This document shows, one piece after another, positions 1 through 8,282 of a stretch of DNA of 32,250 nt. Under the pieces are notes generated by a model, which worked only from the letters and a program-made list of their open reading frames with translations, was not told the DNA's origin and searched no databases. The first letter of the stretch is position 1. Every line of letters starts with the position of its first letter. A program made the position numbers and the translations under genes. The DNA is from UBA2645 sp044360285 (GTDB taxonomy: Bacteria > Pseudomonadota > Alphaproteobacteria > Rickettsiales > UBA1997): assembly GCA_044360285.1 (NCBI GenBank), contig JBIKKP010000015.1, positions 1 to 32,250 of the forward strand. Reading direction: 5' to 3'.

Positions 1-472
1 TCCAATAATTTATTCCATCATAATGCGAAGCAGCGCGCATGCCTGATTCATTGATTTGGTCCATATTTTTCCAGCGCGAAATTCCAAGTGATGAAGTGAT
101 TGTCGAAAAACCATTTTCGGCAGCGTAAAGCGCTGTTCGTTCGAAGCGCATGTCGAAACAGGCTGTGCAGCGAATTCCGCGCTCTGGTTCCCATTCCAAA
201 CCTTTAGCGCGTTTGAACCAATTTTGTACGTCGTAATCAGCGTCGATGAAAGGAATTCCAAGTTTTTGTGCGAAACGGATATTTTCGTTTTTACGAATTT
301 CGTATTCTTTTTTTGGATGGATATTCGGGTTGTAGAAAAAAATCGTCACCTCGATTCCCGATTCTTTCATGCGTTGCATCAAATCTCCGGCGCAAGGCGC
401 GCAGCAGCTGTGCATTAAAACGCGATTATCTTTGGCATCTTTTGGAAGTTGTAATTGAGGAATTTGACTCAC
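1..472 (-). CDS. queH: Epoxyqueuosine reductase QueH (3' end outside window)
   Basis: QueH (DUF208 family) carries out the last step of queuosine synthesis, reducing epoxyqueuosine to queuosine in the tRNA wobble position; it is the non-orthologous replacement for QueG. The first 157 codons are visible and the C-terminus runs off the left edge. Visible family marks are the HSCCAPC motif (C23, C24, C27), the later RCTAC pair (C102, C105), which together fit the iron-sulfur and redox cysteines, and the stretch GISRWKNMDQIN near residue 135. The start is taken as GTG at 470-472, giving MSQIPQLQLPKDAK before the conserved core; the next ATG lies only three residues before the cysteine motif and would cut the domain short. 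There is no strong ribosome binding site. It is divergent from mutM with a 40-bp gap. Family identity is firm; the exact start is less so. Confidence 0.87.
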   Translation of the reverse strand, partial: MSQIPQLQLPKDAKDNRVLMHSCCAPCAGDLMQRMKESGIEVTIFFYNPNIHPKKEYEIRKNENIRFAQKLGIPFIDADYDVQNWFKRAKGLEWEPERGIRCTACFDMRFERTALYAAENGFSTITSSLGISRWKNMDQINESGMRAASHYDGINYW

Positions 473-512
473 TTTTTAAAAAATTTTTTTTGGTTAAACA
501 AAATTACAAAAC

Positions 513-1325
513 ATGCCCGAACTACCAGAGGTAGAAACAATTCGCCGCGGTTTAGAAAAAACTTGCGGCAGAAAAATTTCTAAAATTTTTCGCTCAGAAA
601 AAAAATTACGCATCAACTCAAGCCTTGATTTGCAAGGCTTGGTTGCTGCCAAAATAATTGCCATAAAACGCCGCGCCAGATATTTGATCATCGAATTTTC
701 TAACAAAAAATCGCTAATCATTCATCTTGGCATGAGTGGCCGAGTCACCGTGGAAGCAGATTTCAAGCAGATGAAACATGATCATTTTGCCAGCGAATTT
801 GATAATGGAACTTGGCTAATTTTTAACGATCCGCGCCGTTTTGGCTTTGTTGATTTAGTTGAAACAAAAAATCTAAAAAACCACCCGATGCTCTCTAGGC
901 TTGGCTTAGAGCCTCTTGAAGATGAGTTTGATTTTTCTCATCTCAAGGAAAAATTACGCGGCAAAAAAATGAATATCAAAACCACGATGATGGATAATCA
1001 AATCGTCGTTGGCGTTGGAAATATCTACATTAACGAATCCCTCTTCGACTCAGGAATTTCGCCGCTGCGCGAGGCATCGTCACTTACTGATTCAGAAATT
1101 AGAAAGCTGCTGCAAGCAATTAAAAAAATCCTCGCAAAAGCAATTGAACTTGGCGGCTCGTCAATTTCTGACTATGTAAATTCACAAGGCAAAAAGGGCG
1201 ACTTTCAAAGTGGTTTTAAGGTTTATGGACGCGCCTTGGAAAAATGTTTACATTGTAAATCGACCCTGCAGAAAATCGTCCAAAGCGGCCGCTCGAGCTT
1301 CTTCTGCCCCACCTGCCAAAAATAA
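513..1325 (+). CDS. mutM: Formamidopyrimidine-DNA glycosylase (Fpg/MutM)
   Basis: Base-excision repair enzyme that removes 8-oxoguanine and formamidopyrimidines and nicks the abasic site. The 270-aa length is standard. The N-terminus MPELPEVETIRRGL supplies the catalytic proline (P2 before Met removal) and glutamate E3. The middle has HLGMSGR, DPRRFG and the helix-two-turn-helix segment with VVGVGNIYINESLF. The C-terminus is an intact zinc finger (CLHC...CPTC) including the arginine of QSGRSSFFC. One detail differs from E. coli: the RRAKYL segment holding the lysine that contacts the lesion reads RRARYL here (R56), a conservative change. It is followed after 14 bp by a lipoprotein gene on the same strand, probably co-transcribed. 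Confidence 0.97.
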   Translation: MPELPEVETIRRGLEKTCGRKISKIFRSEKKLRINSSLDLQGLVAAKIIAIKRRARYLIIEFSNKKSLIIHLGMSGRVTVEADFKQMKHDHFASEFDNGTWLIFNDPRRFGFVDLVETKNLKNHPMLSRLGLEPLEDEFDFSHLKEKLRGKKMNIKTTMMDNQIVVGVGNIYINESLFDSGISPLREASSLTDSEIRKLLQAIKKILAKAIELGGSSISDYVNSQGKKGDFQSGFKVYGRALEKCLHCKSTLQKIVQSGRSSFFCPTCQK

Positions 1326-1339
1326 TTTGCCACAATGAT

Positions 1340-1783
1340 ATGAAAAAAATTCTCTTCTTAATCTCTTCATCTTTTTTGCTTTTTTCTTGCCAGGATTTTT
1401 TTTGGCAAAACACGCCTGCAACCACGATTGTCAACTCTTCCGAACTTGAGTCAGAGCAACAATCAAAATACAAAACCTCGTCAGAATTTGTGCAAGGCAG
1501 CGAAGATATTCCGCTTTTAGTTGGCATGGAAAAACTTTTCGACGACTCGCTGGGCTTTGATTCAGCTTCTGGCAGCATCATGTCGTCGAGCTATGAAACC
1601 AAAGATTCGCTAAGCACAATTAAAGAATTTTATTTGTCGTCGCTTCCAGCTTTGGGTTGGAAAGTTACTGCAACTGATGAAGGCCGTAGCTCTTTCAAAC
1701 GCGAAAATGAAAAGCTTGAGATCGAATTTTCCTTCGAGGGAAATCACAAAATTGTTAGGTTTTTTCTTTCTTCTTCGCTGTAG
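1340..1783 (+). CDS. Putative lipoprotein downstream of mutM
   Basis: A 147-aa protein with a lipoprotein signal peptide: basic MKK, a hydrophobic core, then the lipobox LLFSC with the lipidated cysteine at residue 17. The mature part starts with a low-complexity Ser/Thr/Glu/Gln stretch (about residues 25-50), then a compact region with SEDIPLLVGMEKL and a segment ending FYLSSLPALGWKV. An 'FYxxxLPxLGW' segment of this type occurs in small uncharacterised alphaproteobacterial proteins encoded near mutM; that recollection is from family knowledge and cannot be checked here. Probably anchored in the outer or inner membrane facing the periplasm. No enzymatic motif is visible. It ends 24 bp before the stop of the convergent gene at 1808. 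Confidence 0.75.
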   Translation: MKKILFLISSSFLLFSCQDFFWQNTPATTIVNSSELESEQQSKYKTSSEFVQGSEDIPLLVGMEKLFDDSLGFDSASGSIMSSSYETKDSLSTIKEFYLSSLPALGWKVTATDEGRSSFKRENEKLEIEFSFEGNHKIVRFFLSSSL

Positions 1784-1807
1784 CGCTAATTTAGACTTAG
1801 TAGCATC

Positions 1808-3280
1808 CTATAAACCTTCTCTTCCACCGGGAGTTTTATCATGCAATGAGCCTGCTTCCAGACTCTTGACCGCAGTTGGCGGCGGTGGATTTTCTGTAAG
1901 CAGACAATGTAAACCATATCCCACTCTCTCTCTTCCTGTGGTGACACCAACAGATTTTGCTTCAGATATTGGTTGCCTAACTTCCATACCAATACCTTCT
2001 AGCGAACTACTTAATTTTTTTGTTATTGGTCGAGAAAATGCAATTTGACCACTTCTAGGCTGAACAAAATTTGCCGCCATGGCCCTAAAATCAGATCTTG
2101 ATAGTTCTATGATACCAATACCAGATTCCTCCAGAGTCTCTTTGATTTCAGCTCTGGAATGAAGACCGCGATCTACACCCGTATCTCTAACGCATGGCCA
2201 GTAAACTAGAGCATAAGGTTTGTGGTCTGCTGTTCTAAACATCTGGAAGAAAACATCCAAATCATAGCAAACATCGGTTTTGTATTCGAGCTCTGATACT
2301 AAAATAGGTTTACCTTCGTGATCTAATAATCTTTTCTGTATTCTGATTACTTTTTTTGGCTCGCCAAACGCACTCTCAATTTCCCTTCCAACTTCCGGAC
2401 AAGAAGTGCTGATACTTAGAATTTCTTTACAGCTTCCTTCGCATAGAGGCGTCACTTTTTCGCCATGACACCTGAAGTGTGTCATGGCATCAATTTCGGC
2501 TTCAACATTCCTCGCTTCTTCATAACCCAAAACCAGCAGCCTTTCTCTCTCATAATATTGAGAGTTAGCCATATTAGCCGCGAGATTTAGTTTCCTTACA
2601 GCAGCACCCTTTTCTTTCACATGCCTTTCTATACCAAGAGCCGTCCGCTTTACTTTTCTATAATCTTTGGAATAACCAGACGGAGCAGATAGCACGCCAT
2701 CAGTAAAAACGTTCCTGGGAAAACTGTACTCACATTCAATTACATCGATTGGAATATCGGGGAAGAGTGATTTTAAGTTGCGACCATAAGAACGCATCGT
2801 TTCTTCACAGGCGATATAACTCACTGCATCGTCCGCTAAAACAGGACTCGCCATATAAATTGCCACATAAGCAAAAAGAGCGCCTGCAACTAAAGAAGGG
2901 ATGTCTTTTCTTCCGAAACTTTTTGCTACCGATGGCGATTGCCACAGCTTTCGTGTGTAATGATTCTGTATTACATCCGAATAACCTTCTGGTAAACTGC
3001 AGGAAGGATCTCTTTTTCTTACAAACCTCGACAATTCTTCACTTTCTGAGACAGAAGATAAAAACCTCAAAAAGAATGTCGGAAAATCCAACATCGCGTC
3101 TTTTTCCTTTTTTAACTCATAGAGCAAATTCTCATACTTTTCTCTATCTCTTTTTGCACGGTCGGCAACAGCTTCCTCGCGAGACTCTTCATATCTACGA
3201 ACAGCCTTTTTACCAGTGAGAAAATTCTTACTTTTTTCTCCAAATATCCTTGCTGCACCCGTACTGTAACGACGACTCAT
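1808..3280 (-). CDS. Unrecognised 490-aa protein with one internal membrane segment
   Basis: I do not recognise this protein. The N-terminus (1-62) is strongly basic and charged, with a likely helical or coiled-coil stretch at about 26-62. A single hydrophobic segment lies at about 127-149 and ends SPVLADDA, which resembles a signal-peptidase site after an internal signal-anchor. Beyond it are six scattered cysteines (158, 183, 271, 280, 284, 294), compatible with disulfides if that part is periplasmic or secreted. About residues 240-270 are rich in Glu and Arg (YYERERLLVLGYEEARN). No HExxH, P-loop or nuclease motif is evident. It begins 12 bp after the ftsW stop, so it may be read through from ftsW. 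Its codon use looks less A/T-homopolymeric than that of its neighbours, as in the proteins at 14784 and 25282. A lineage-specific or secreted protein is possible, but function is unknown. Confidence 0.72.
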   Translation of the reverse strand: MSRRYSTGAARIFGEKSKNFLTGKKAVRRYEESREEAVADRAKRDREKYENLLYELKKEKDAMLDFPTFFLRFLSSVSESEELSRFVRKRDPSCSLPEGYSDVIQNHYTRKLWQSPSVAKSFGRKDIPSLVAGALFAYVAIYMASPVLADDAVSYIACEETMRSYGRNLKSLFPDIPIDVIECEYSFPRNVFTDGVLSAPSGYSKDYRKVKRTALGIERHVKEKGAAVRKLNLAANMANSQYYERERLLVLGYEEARNVEAEIDAMTHFRCHGEKVTPLCEGSCKEILSISTSCPEVGREIESAFGEPKKVIRIQKRLLDHEGKPILVSELEYKTDVCYDLDVFFQMFRTADHKPYALVYWPCVRDTGVDRGLHSRAEIKETLEESGIGIIELSRSDFRAMAANFVQPRSGQIAFSRPITKKLSSSLEGIGMEVRQPISEAKSVGVTTGRERVGYGLHCLLTENPPPPTAVKSLEAGSLHDKTPGGREGL

Positions 3281-3292
3281 AAAGTGAATAAA

Positions 3293-4456
3293 TTAAATCA
3301 ATTTCGTATTTCCGTAATCAACATTCAGGTGATATTTGCGCTTGGTAAAAGCCAAAATCAGCCCAAAGCAAATTGCCATCGACATCATCGACGAGCCGCC
3401 ATAGCTGATGAATGGCAGCGTCATTCCCTTCGTTGGCAGCAGCCCTAAACTCACGCCGATATTTACCACAACTTGCATGCTGAATTGCACAATCAAACCG
3501 CACAAAGAAAGATAGACGAACATGTCTTCTTCATCCAAGGCCCGCTTGACGATACGCGTGATGAGATAGGTGAAAAAAACTACGATAATTGCGCAAGAAA
3601 TTATGCCAAATTCTTCGCCAACAACAGCGAAGATGAAGTCGGTGTGGGCGTCGGGGATGAATTTTTTTACCACGCCATTTCCGGGGCCAGTGCCAAAAAG
3701 CCCACCATTAACAAAGGCGTCAATTGAGCGCTCGGCTTGATAATTTTTTTCGCCAGAATCGAGGAATCTGTTGATGCGATCTTCAACGTGCGGCAATGTC
3801 AAATAAGCGCCAATTCCGCCAATTATCAGCACCACGCCGCCAGCATAAACCAACGGCAAAGCAATACCGTAAACAAAAAGCTGCGACGCCCAAAGTGCAG
3901 TAAAAGTTAGAGTCATGCCAAAGTCAGGCTGCAACAAAAGCAAAGCGATAATTACCAGGTAAAAACTTGCCGAAATTCCATATTTCAAAAACCACTTTTC
4001 AACGTGTAAACGCTGCAGCAAAAATGCGTTAAAAACAATGAAGAATGTTTTGGCAAACTCAGATGGCTGTAGAGTGAAACCAAGAATAGCAATCCATCTT
4101 TTTGCACCTTTTGCCTCTGATCCAAAAAGCAAAACCATCACCAAAAGCACCAAAGTCACCAGCAATCCGATAAGTGAAAAAACTTTTATTTTTTCCTGAC
4201 TCAAGAAGGAAATCGACACCAATAAAATCAAGGCAATAAAGGCAAAAATCAGTTGTTTTTTGACAAAGAAAAATTTTTCTAAATCAATTTTTTTTGCAAT
4301 CGCCGGACTTGATGTGACAGTCATCACCAGGCCAAAAACAATGATTGCAAGCACCAAAAGAAAGTTGATTTTGTCGATATCAATCCACCATTTTTTAAAG
4401 AAATTCAAATAGCGGCGATCGAAGAGGTTGTTGGATTTAATGTCCCAGCTATCCAT
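3293..4456 (-). CDS. ftsW: FtsW, SEDS-family septal peptidoglycan polymerase
   Basis: Inner-membrane SEDS glycosyltransferase that polymerises septal peptidoglycan with its partner penicillin-binding protein. The protein is 387 aa with about ten membrane segments. Diagnostic motifs are KGAKRWI...LQPSEFAK, LLLQPDFGM, the loop with DAHTDFIFAVVGEEFG, and the C-terminal LLPTKGMTLPFISYGGSS, which favours FtsW over RodA. The start is taken at ATG 4454-4456 (MDSWDIKSNN). A longer in-frame form from 4612 would run 77 bp into the divergent argH and adds an atypical N-terminus, so I rejected it. It is separated from ddl-ftsQ-ftsA by argH, so the usual division cluster is broken here. Confidence 0.93.
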   Translation of the reverse strand: MDSWDIKSNNLFDRRYLNFFKKWWIDIDKINFLLVLAIIVFGLVMTVTSSPAIAKKIDLEKFFFVKKQLIFAFIALILLVSISFLSQEKIKVFSLIGLLVTLVLLVMVLLFGSEAKGAKRWIAILGFTLQPSEFAKTFFIVFNAFLLQRLHVEKWFLKYGISASFYLVIIALLLLQPDFGMTLTFTALWASQLFVYGIALPLVYAGGVVLIIGGIGAYLTLPHVEDRINRFLDSGEKNYQAERSIDAFVNGGLFGTGPGNGVVKKFIPDAHTDFIFAVVGEEFGIISCAIIVVFFTYLITRIVKRALDEEDMFVYLSLCGLIVQFSMQVVVNIGVSLGLLPTKGMTLPFISYGGSSMMSMAICFGLILAFTKRKYHLNVDYGNTKLI

Positions 4457-4535
4457 AAATTTTTTCAAAAAAATTGAGTAAGGCCAAGCTGAAATAAGCG
4501 GGCCGATGAAACCAAAAAAGTAAAAAGAAATTTCT

Positions 4536-5927
4536 ATGAGTAAAACTTCTTCAAACAAAATGTGGGGCGGCAGATTTGACCAAAAACCTTCCAGCCTGAT
4601 GCAAGAAATCAACCAATCGATTTCTTTTGATCAAAAGCTCTACAAGCAAGACATTCAAGGATCCACGGCGCATGCAAAAATGCTTTCAGAGGTAAAAATT
4701 TTAAGAGCCGATGAAGCAAAAAAAATTATTGATGGCTTGCAGCAAATCGAAAAAGAAATCGAAGACGGCGAATTTATTTTCAAAATCGAGCTCGAAGATA
4801 TTCACATGAATATCGAATCACGCTTGCAAGAAATTATTGGCGATGTGGCTGGAAAGCTTCACACAGCTCGCTCGCGCAATGATCAGGTTGCGCTAGATTT
4901 TCGTCTTTTTGTGCGCAGCGAAGTAAATGAAATCAGCAATTTACTCACTGATCTTGAAAGAAACTTAGTAAAAAAAGCCGAAGAAAATTTTGGCACAATC
5001 GTGCCAGGATTCACTCACCTGCAGGTTGCGCAGCCCGTGCTTTTTTCGCATCATTTGCTGGCTTATTTCGAAATGTTTAAGCGCGATATTTCAAGACTTG
5101 CCGATCTCAAAGCAAGAATGGATGAATGCCCTCTTGGCGCTTGTGCGCTGGCTGGAACATCATTTCCAATTGATCGCAATTTCGTGGCAAAAGAGCTTGG
5201 ATTTTCTAGGCCAACTGCAAATTCAATGGATTCTGTTTCTGACCGCGACTTTGCGCTTGAGCTGCTATTTTGCTTGTCGCTGACCGCCACTCACCTTTCG
5301 CGCCTTGCCGAAGAAATTGTAATTTGGATGAGTAAAGGTTTTGACTTCATCAAACTTTCCGACGCCTTCACTTCTGGCTCTTCAATCATGCCACAGAAAA
5401 AAAATCCCGATGCCGCCGAATTAGTTCGCGGTAAAAGTGGAAGAATTTTTGGCTCACTTTTTTCTCTGCTTACAACCATGAAAGGTCTTACCCTCACCTA
5501 TTCCAAGGACATGCAAGAAGACAAGGAGGTTGTGTTTGACGCGGTGGAAAATTTGAAGCTATGTTTGCGCGCCATGTCGGGCATGATTGCTGACATGAAA
5601 GTTAACGCACAAAAAATGGAAGAAATGGCGCAGGCTGGCTTTTCTACGGCAACTGACCTTGCTGATTGGTTGGTGAAAAATTTACAGATTCCTTTTCGTA
5701 AGGCGCATCACATCACTGGTTCAATCGTAAAATTCGCCGAAGAAAAAGGTGTCGATCTGCATGAATTAAGACTTGAGGAGATGCAGCAATTTGAAGGAAA
5801 AATTTCCCAAGATGTTTTCAGCGTGCTATCAGTAAAAAATTCTGTAGTCAGCCGAACCTCTATTGGCGGCACTTCCAACCTTCGTGTTGCCGAAGAAATC
5901 GTCAAAGCAAAAAAGTTTTTGCAGTAA
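4536..5927 (+). CDS. argH: Argininosuccinate lyase
   Basis: Splits argininosuccinate into arginine and fumarate, the last step of arginine synthesis. At 463 aa it has the standard length of the fumarase/aspartase superfamily. The start MSKTSSNKMWGGRF matches the family N-terminus (MWGGRF). Other marks are HTARSRNDQVALDFRL, PGFTHLQVAQPV, and the superfamily signature GSSIMPQKKNPD at about residues 280-291 with the catalytic serine. Its promoter must lie in the 79-bp gap shared with divergent ftsW. A 40-aa lipoprotein follows after 4 bp, an arrangement (argH then a small LptM-like lipoprotein) common in Proteobacteria, where lysA often comes next; lysA is absent here. Confidence 0.97.
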   Translation: MSKTSSNKMWGGRFDQKPSSLMQEINQSISFDQKLYKQDIQGSTAHAKMLSEVKILRADEAKKIIDGLQQIEKEIEDGEFIFKIELEDIHMNIESRLQEIIGDVAGKLHTARSRNDQVALDFRLFVRSEVNEISNLLTDLERNLVKKAEENFGTIVPGFTHLQVAQPVLFSHHLLAYFEMFKRDISRLADLKARMDECPLGACALAGTSFPIDRNFVAKELGFSRPTANSMDSVSDRDFALELLFCLSLTATHLSRLAEEIVIWMSKGFDFIKLSDAFTSGSSIMPQKKNPDAAELVRGKSGRIFGSLFSLLTTMKGLTLTYSKDMQEDKEVVFDAVENLKLCLRAMSGMIADMKVNAQKMEEMAQAGFSTATDLADWLVKNLQIPFRKAHHITGSIVKFAEEKGVDLHELRLEEMQQFEGKISQDVFSVLSVKNSVVSRTSIGGTSNLRVAEEIVKAKKFLQ

Positions 5928-5931
5928 GAAT

Positions 5932-6054
5932 ATGAAGAAAATTTTGGTAATTTTTTTGCTTTTTTTAGCAATTTCTTGCGGAAGAAAAGGCGCGCTTGAG
6001 AACCCGCCAGACTATGCCAGACCTGATTTTGGCGGCGTTATTGAAGATCGTTAA
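5932..6054 (+). CDS. lptM: LptM-like small lipoprotein
   Basis: A 40-aa lipoprotein. After a short hydrophobic signal the lipobox AISC is followed at once by GRKGAL, matching the LptM/YifL pattern of Cys-Gly-x-x-Gly-x-Leu right behind the lipidated cysteine. LptM of E. coli associates with the LPS translocon LptD/E and helps its maturation; that role is inferred from the family. The start ATG at 5932 is 4 bp after the argH stop; an upstream extension to 5863 lies inside argH and is not credible. The position behind argH supports the call. The symbol is given by pattern and context because so short a protein cannot be assigned firmly. Confidence 0.72.
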   Translation: MKKILVIFLLFLAISCGRKGALENPPDYARPDFGGVIEDR

Positions 6055-6060
6055 TAATTC

Positions 6061-6090
6061 ATCATCCTTGGATTGGAAACATCCGATGAT
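6061..6090. terminator. Imperfect hairpin between convergent lptM and ftsA
   Basis: ATCATC (6061-6066) pairs with GATGAT (6085-6090) and GGAT (6070-6073) with ATCC (6081-6084), leaving a 3-nt bulge on one side. It sits in the 82-bp gap between two converging operons, where a bidirectional terminator is expected. There is no clear T-run, so the terminator role is inferred from position. It resembles a decayed copy of the palindrome at 17443-17475. Confidence 0.4.
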
Positions 6091-6136
6091 CTCATGAAAA
6101 GATTCTCTAAGTCTGCTGCTTCAAGAACGACGGGCG

Positions 6137-7378
6137 CTAAAAAGAGGCCAACTTTTCAATAAAGCGAGAGAACCAGCTGTTTTTGGCATCAAAACCATCT
6201 TTGCTTTTTTCTCTGAGGTGAATGTTGCGTAAAAATACCAACATTCCAATCGCGCAAGAATGCGCTGGATTAGTGATCTCGCTTGGCAATTCATCGATTT
6301 TATTTGGATAGCCAATACGCACATTTTTCTCAAAAATTTCGGAAGCCAATTTATCAATTCCAACGATGGACGTAACGCCACCAGAAAGCACGATATTGCC
6401 AATCATCGCCACCGGCACGCCGGATTTGTGCAGCACTCTTTTCACTGACTCAAAGATTTCTTCGATACGCGATTGAATGATGTCGCGAAGCTCGCTGCGT
6501 GTGATGCGAATCATTTCGCTGCCATCAACTCCGTCAGAGTATTTTAGCTTAATTATTTCTCTTTCTTCAATTGGGCTGATTAGCAGAGAGCTGTTGAGGG
6601 TTTTAATTTTTTCAGCGACTTCAAAATTGACATTGAGGATTGTTGAAATGTCTTTGGTGATGTGCGCACCGCCGATTGGTGAGCTGCCAACATAGATTAA
6701 TTTTCCTTCCGAAATCAGCGAAAAAGAAGTTGAACTGCCACCAATGTCGACAAGCAAAGTTCCAAGGTCCATCTCATTTTCAGAAAGGGCAGAAAGCGCA
6801 GAGGCGTAAGGCTCAACTACATAATTATTTACCGAAAGTTGGCAACGCTTTAAGCAATTTTCGATATTTTTTATCGTTGTTTGCGAAGTGGAAATGACGT
6901 GAAATTTTGCGTGAAGTTCTTGCCCCGACATGTAGCGCGGATTGGCCACTGGCAAGGAGTCGTCGATTCGATATTGCAACGGAATTAGGTGAATAATCTC
7001 GCGATTATTTTTCTTCATTTCGGTGCGAATTTTTTCCGCCAAAATGTTGATGTCAGAAGCTTTTACAATATCGGAAGCAATTTTAGTGCTGACTTCTTTG
7101 CGGCTTGAAACCACTTGGCTTCCTGAGATTCCAACAAGCAGTTTTTCAACATTAAATCCCGCCATTCTTTCTGCTTCTGAAACAACGTTGGTGATTGATT
7201 TTTGTGCCAAACGCATGTCTGAAATTGCACTAGCTAAAATGCCTTTTGATTCCTTGTGACTGTAGCCCAAAACATTCACTTCGTCGTTATTGATGCTGGC
7301 AATAATGCAGACCAATTTCGACGAACCCATATCGAGGCAAGCAACGATTTTTCCTTTGCGTGAATTTTTTTTCGCCAT
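6137..7378 (-). CDS. ftsA: Cell division protein FtsA
   Basis: Actin-like ATPase that tethers FtsZ to the inner membrane and recruits later division proteins. At 413 aa it has the family length. Visible motifs are the N-terminal phosphate-binding CLDMGSSKLVC, the second nucleotide loop LLVDIGGSSTSFSL, SPIGGAHITKDI, and adenosine-binding IVLSGGVTSIVGI. The C-terminus carries the amphipathic membrane-targeting helix (NSWFSRFIEKLASF). It is the last gene of the block DUF2610-ddl-ftsQ-ftsA, 28 bp after ftsQ. ftsZ, which often follows ftsA, is not next to it; argH-lptM converge instead. Confidence 0.96.
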   Translation of the reverse strand: MAKKNSRKGKIVACLDMGSSKLVCIIASINNDEVNVLGYSHKESKGILASAISDMRLAQKSITNVVSEAERMAGFNVEKLLVGISGSQVVSSRKEVSTKIASDIVKASDINILAEKIRTEMKKNNREIIHLIPLQYRIDDSLPVANPRYMSGQELHAKFHVISTSQTTIKNIENCLKRCQLSVNNYVVEPYASALSALSENEMDLGTLLVDIGGSSTSFSLISEGKLIYVGSSPIGGAHITKDISTILNVNFEVAEKIKTLNSSLLISPIEEREIIKLKYSDGVDGSEMIRITRSELRDIIQSRIEEIFESVKRVLHKSGVPVAMIGNIVLSGGVTSIVGIDKLASEIFEKNVRIGYPNKIDELPSEITNPAHSCAIGMLVFLRNIHLREKSKDGFDAKNSWFSRFIEKLASF

Positions 7379-7406
7379 TTTTAAAAAAGTGTTGAAGCCA
7401 GCAATA

Positions 7407-8282
7407 TCAAGAACTCATCAGTTCTTTGACCACTGAGCCTTCATATTCCAAATAGACTTTATCTGAAATTCTCAGGTCAATAATTTTTAGTCCAATGATT
7501 GATCCATTGGTGCCATAAATTTTTATCAATTGTTGCCAAGCCGCAGAAATGTTGTTTTCCGGCAGTTTGATGAGCAAGCCATTTTCAAAACGAATATCCC
7601 ATCTGCGATTGCCAACCCAGGTGGCCGAATAAACATTTGCGCTTAATTCTGGGTCGATAACGAAAATGTTGAAAAGTGACTTAGCGTGAAGATTGGCGCC
7701 ACTTCCCGACAATATCACCATATTTTTAAATTCCTCTAAATCTTCAAATGGAATTAAATTTCCCTCTTTGTCGATGATGTATTTTTCTGCACTGCTTTGC
7801 CAAATTGCAAAAGGTTCATATTCCTCAAGCGTGATGTTTAGCGTGTCTGGCATGCTACGCGCAATTATGACTTTCTTGATCCAAGGAAGTTTTTCTTTGA
7901 GTTTGTCGATGAGATTTTGCACCAAAGGCTGATAATAAATCTCGTCATTTTTGGTTAAATTTGCTTTGGTTTGGTTAATTACTTGAATAACCTCTTCCTT
8001 AGAGACTCTAGAGTTGCCGCTGATATTAATTTGGTTAAAATCGTAATTATCGAGGTGAAGATAGTGAAAAAAATAGAAGGAAGATTTTCGTTTAATTTTT
8101 TCCAAATAAGCCGGCTTAAAAAGCTTCAAAGACACCAGAATCAAGACTAAAACCGCAATTGCAGCAAGAGAAAATTTGGTAAAAATCGGCAGAAATTTTT
8201 GGTAAAAAATTACCTTAACTCTGCGCACTTGTTGATTGGTGAGAAGAAAATTTTTGATTTTTTCTTTGCCGATTTTGTTCAT
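7407..8282 (-). CDS. ftsQ: Cell division protein FtsQ
   Basis: Bitopic inner-membrane protein of the divisome that links FtsB/FtsL to cytoplasmic components. The 291-aa sequence has a basic cytoplasmic tail, one membrane segment at about 38-54, then a periplasmic POTRA-like domain opening with FNQINISGNSRVSKEEVIQVI, and a beta domain with YIIDKEGNLIPF and WVGNRRWDIRFENG. FtsQ diverges fast in sequence; identity is secured by this architecture and by its place between ddl and ftsA. The start ATG overlaps the ddl stop (ATGA), indicating translational coupling. Confidence 0.93.
   Translation of the reverse strand: MNKIGKEKIKNFLLTNQQVRRVKVIFYQKFLPIFTKFSLAAIAVLVLILVSLKLFKPAYLEKIKRKSSFYFFHYLHLDNYDFNQINISGNSRVSKEEVIQVINQTKANLTKNDEIYYQPLVQNLIDKLKEKLPWIKKVIIARSMPDTLNITLEEYEPFAIWQSSAEKYIIDKEGNLIPFEDLEEFKNMVILSGSGANLHAKSLFNIFVIDPELSANVYSATWVGNRRWDIRFENGLLIKLPENNISAAWQQLIKIYGTNGSIIGLKIIDLRISDKVYLEYEGSVVKELMSS

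Noticed and set aside
1216..1581. 121-aa minus-strand frame across the mutM end and lipoprotein gene
   Set aside because: It is antisense to two supported genes and has no domain.
2749..3219. 156-aa open frame on the plus strand
   Set aside because: It is antisense to the 490-aa gene, which has a longer frame, although neither protein has a known family.
4457..4612. N-terminal extension of FtsW by 52 residues
   Set aside because: It overlaps the 5' end of divergent argH and lacks FtsW-like sequence; ATG at 4456 gives the normal length.
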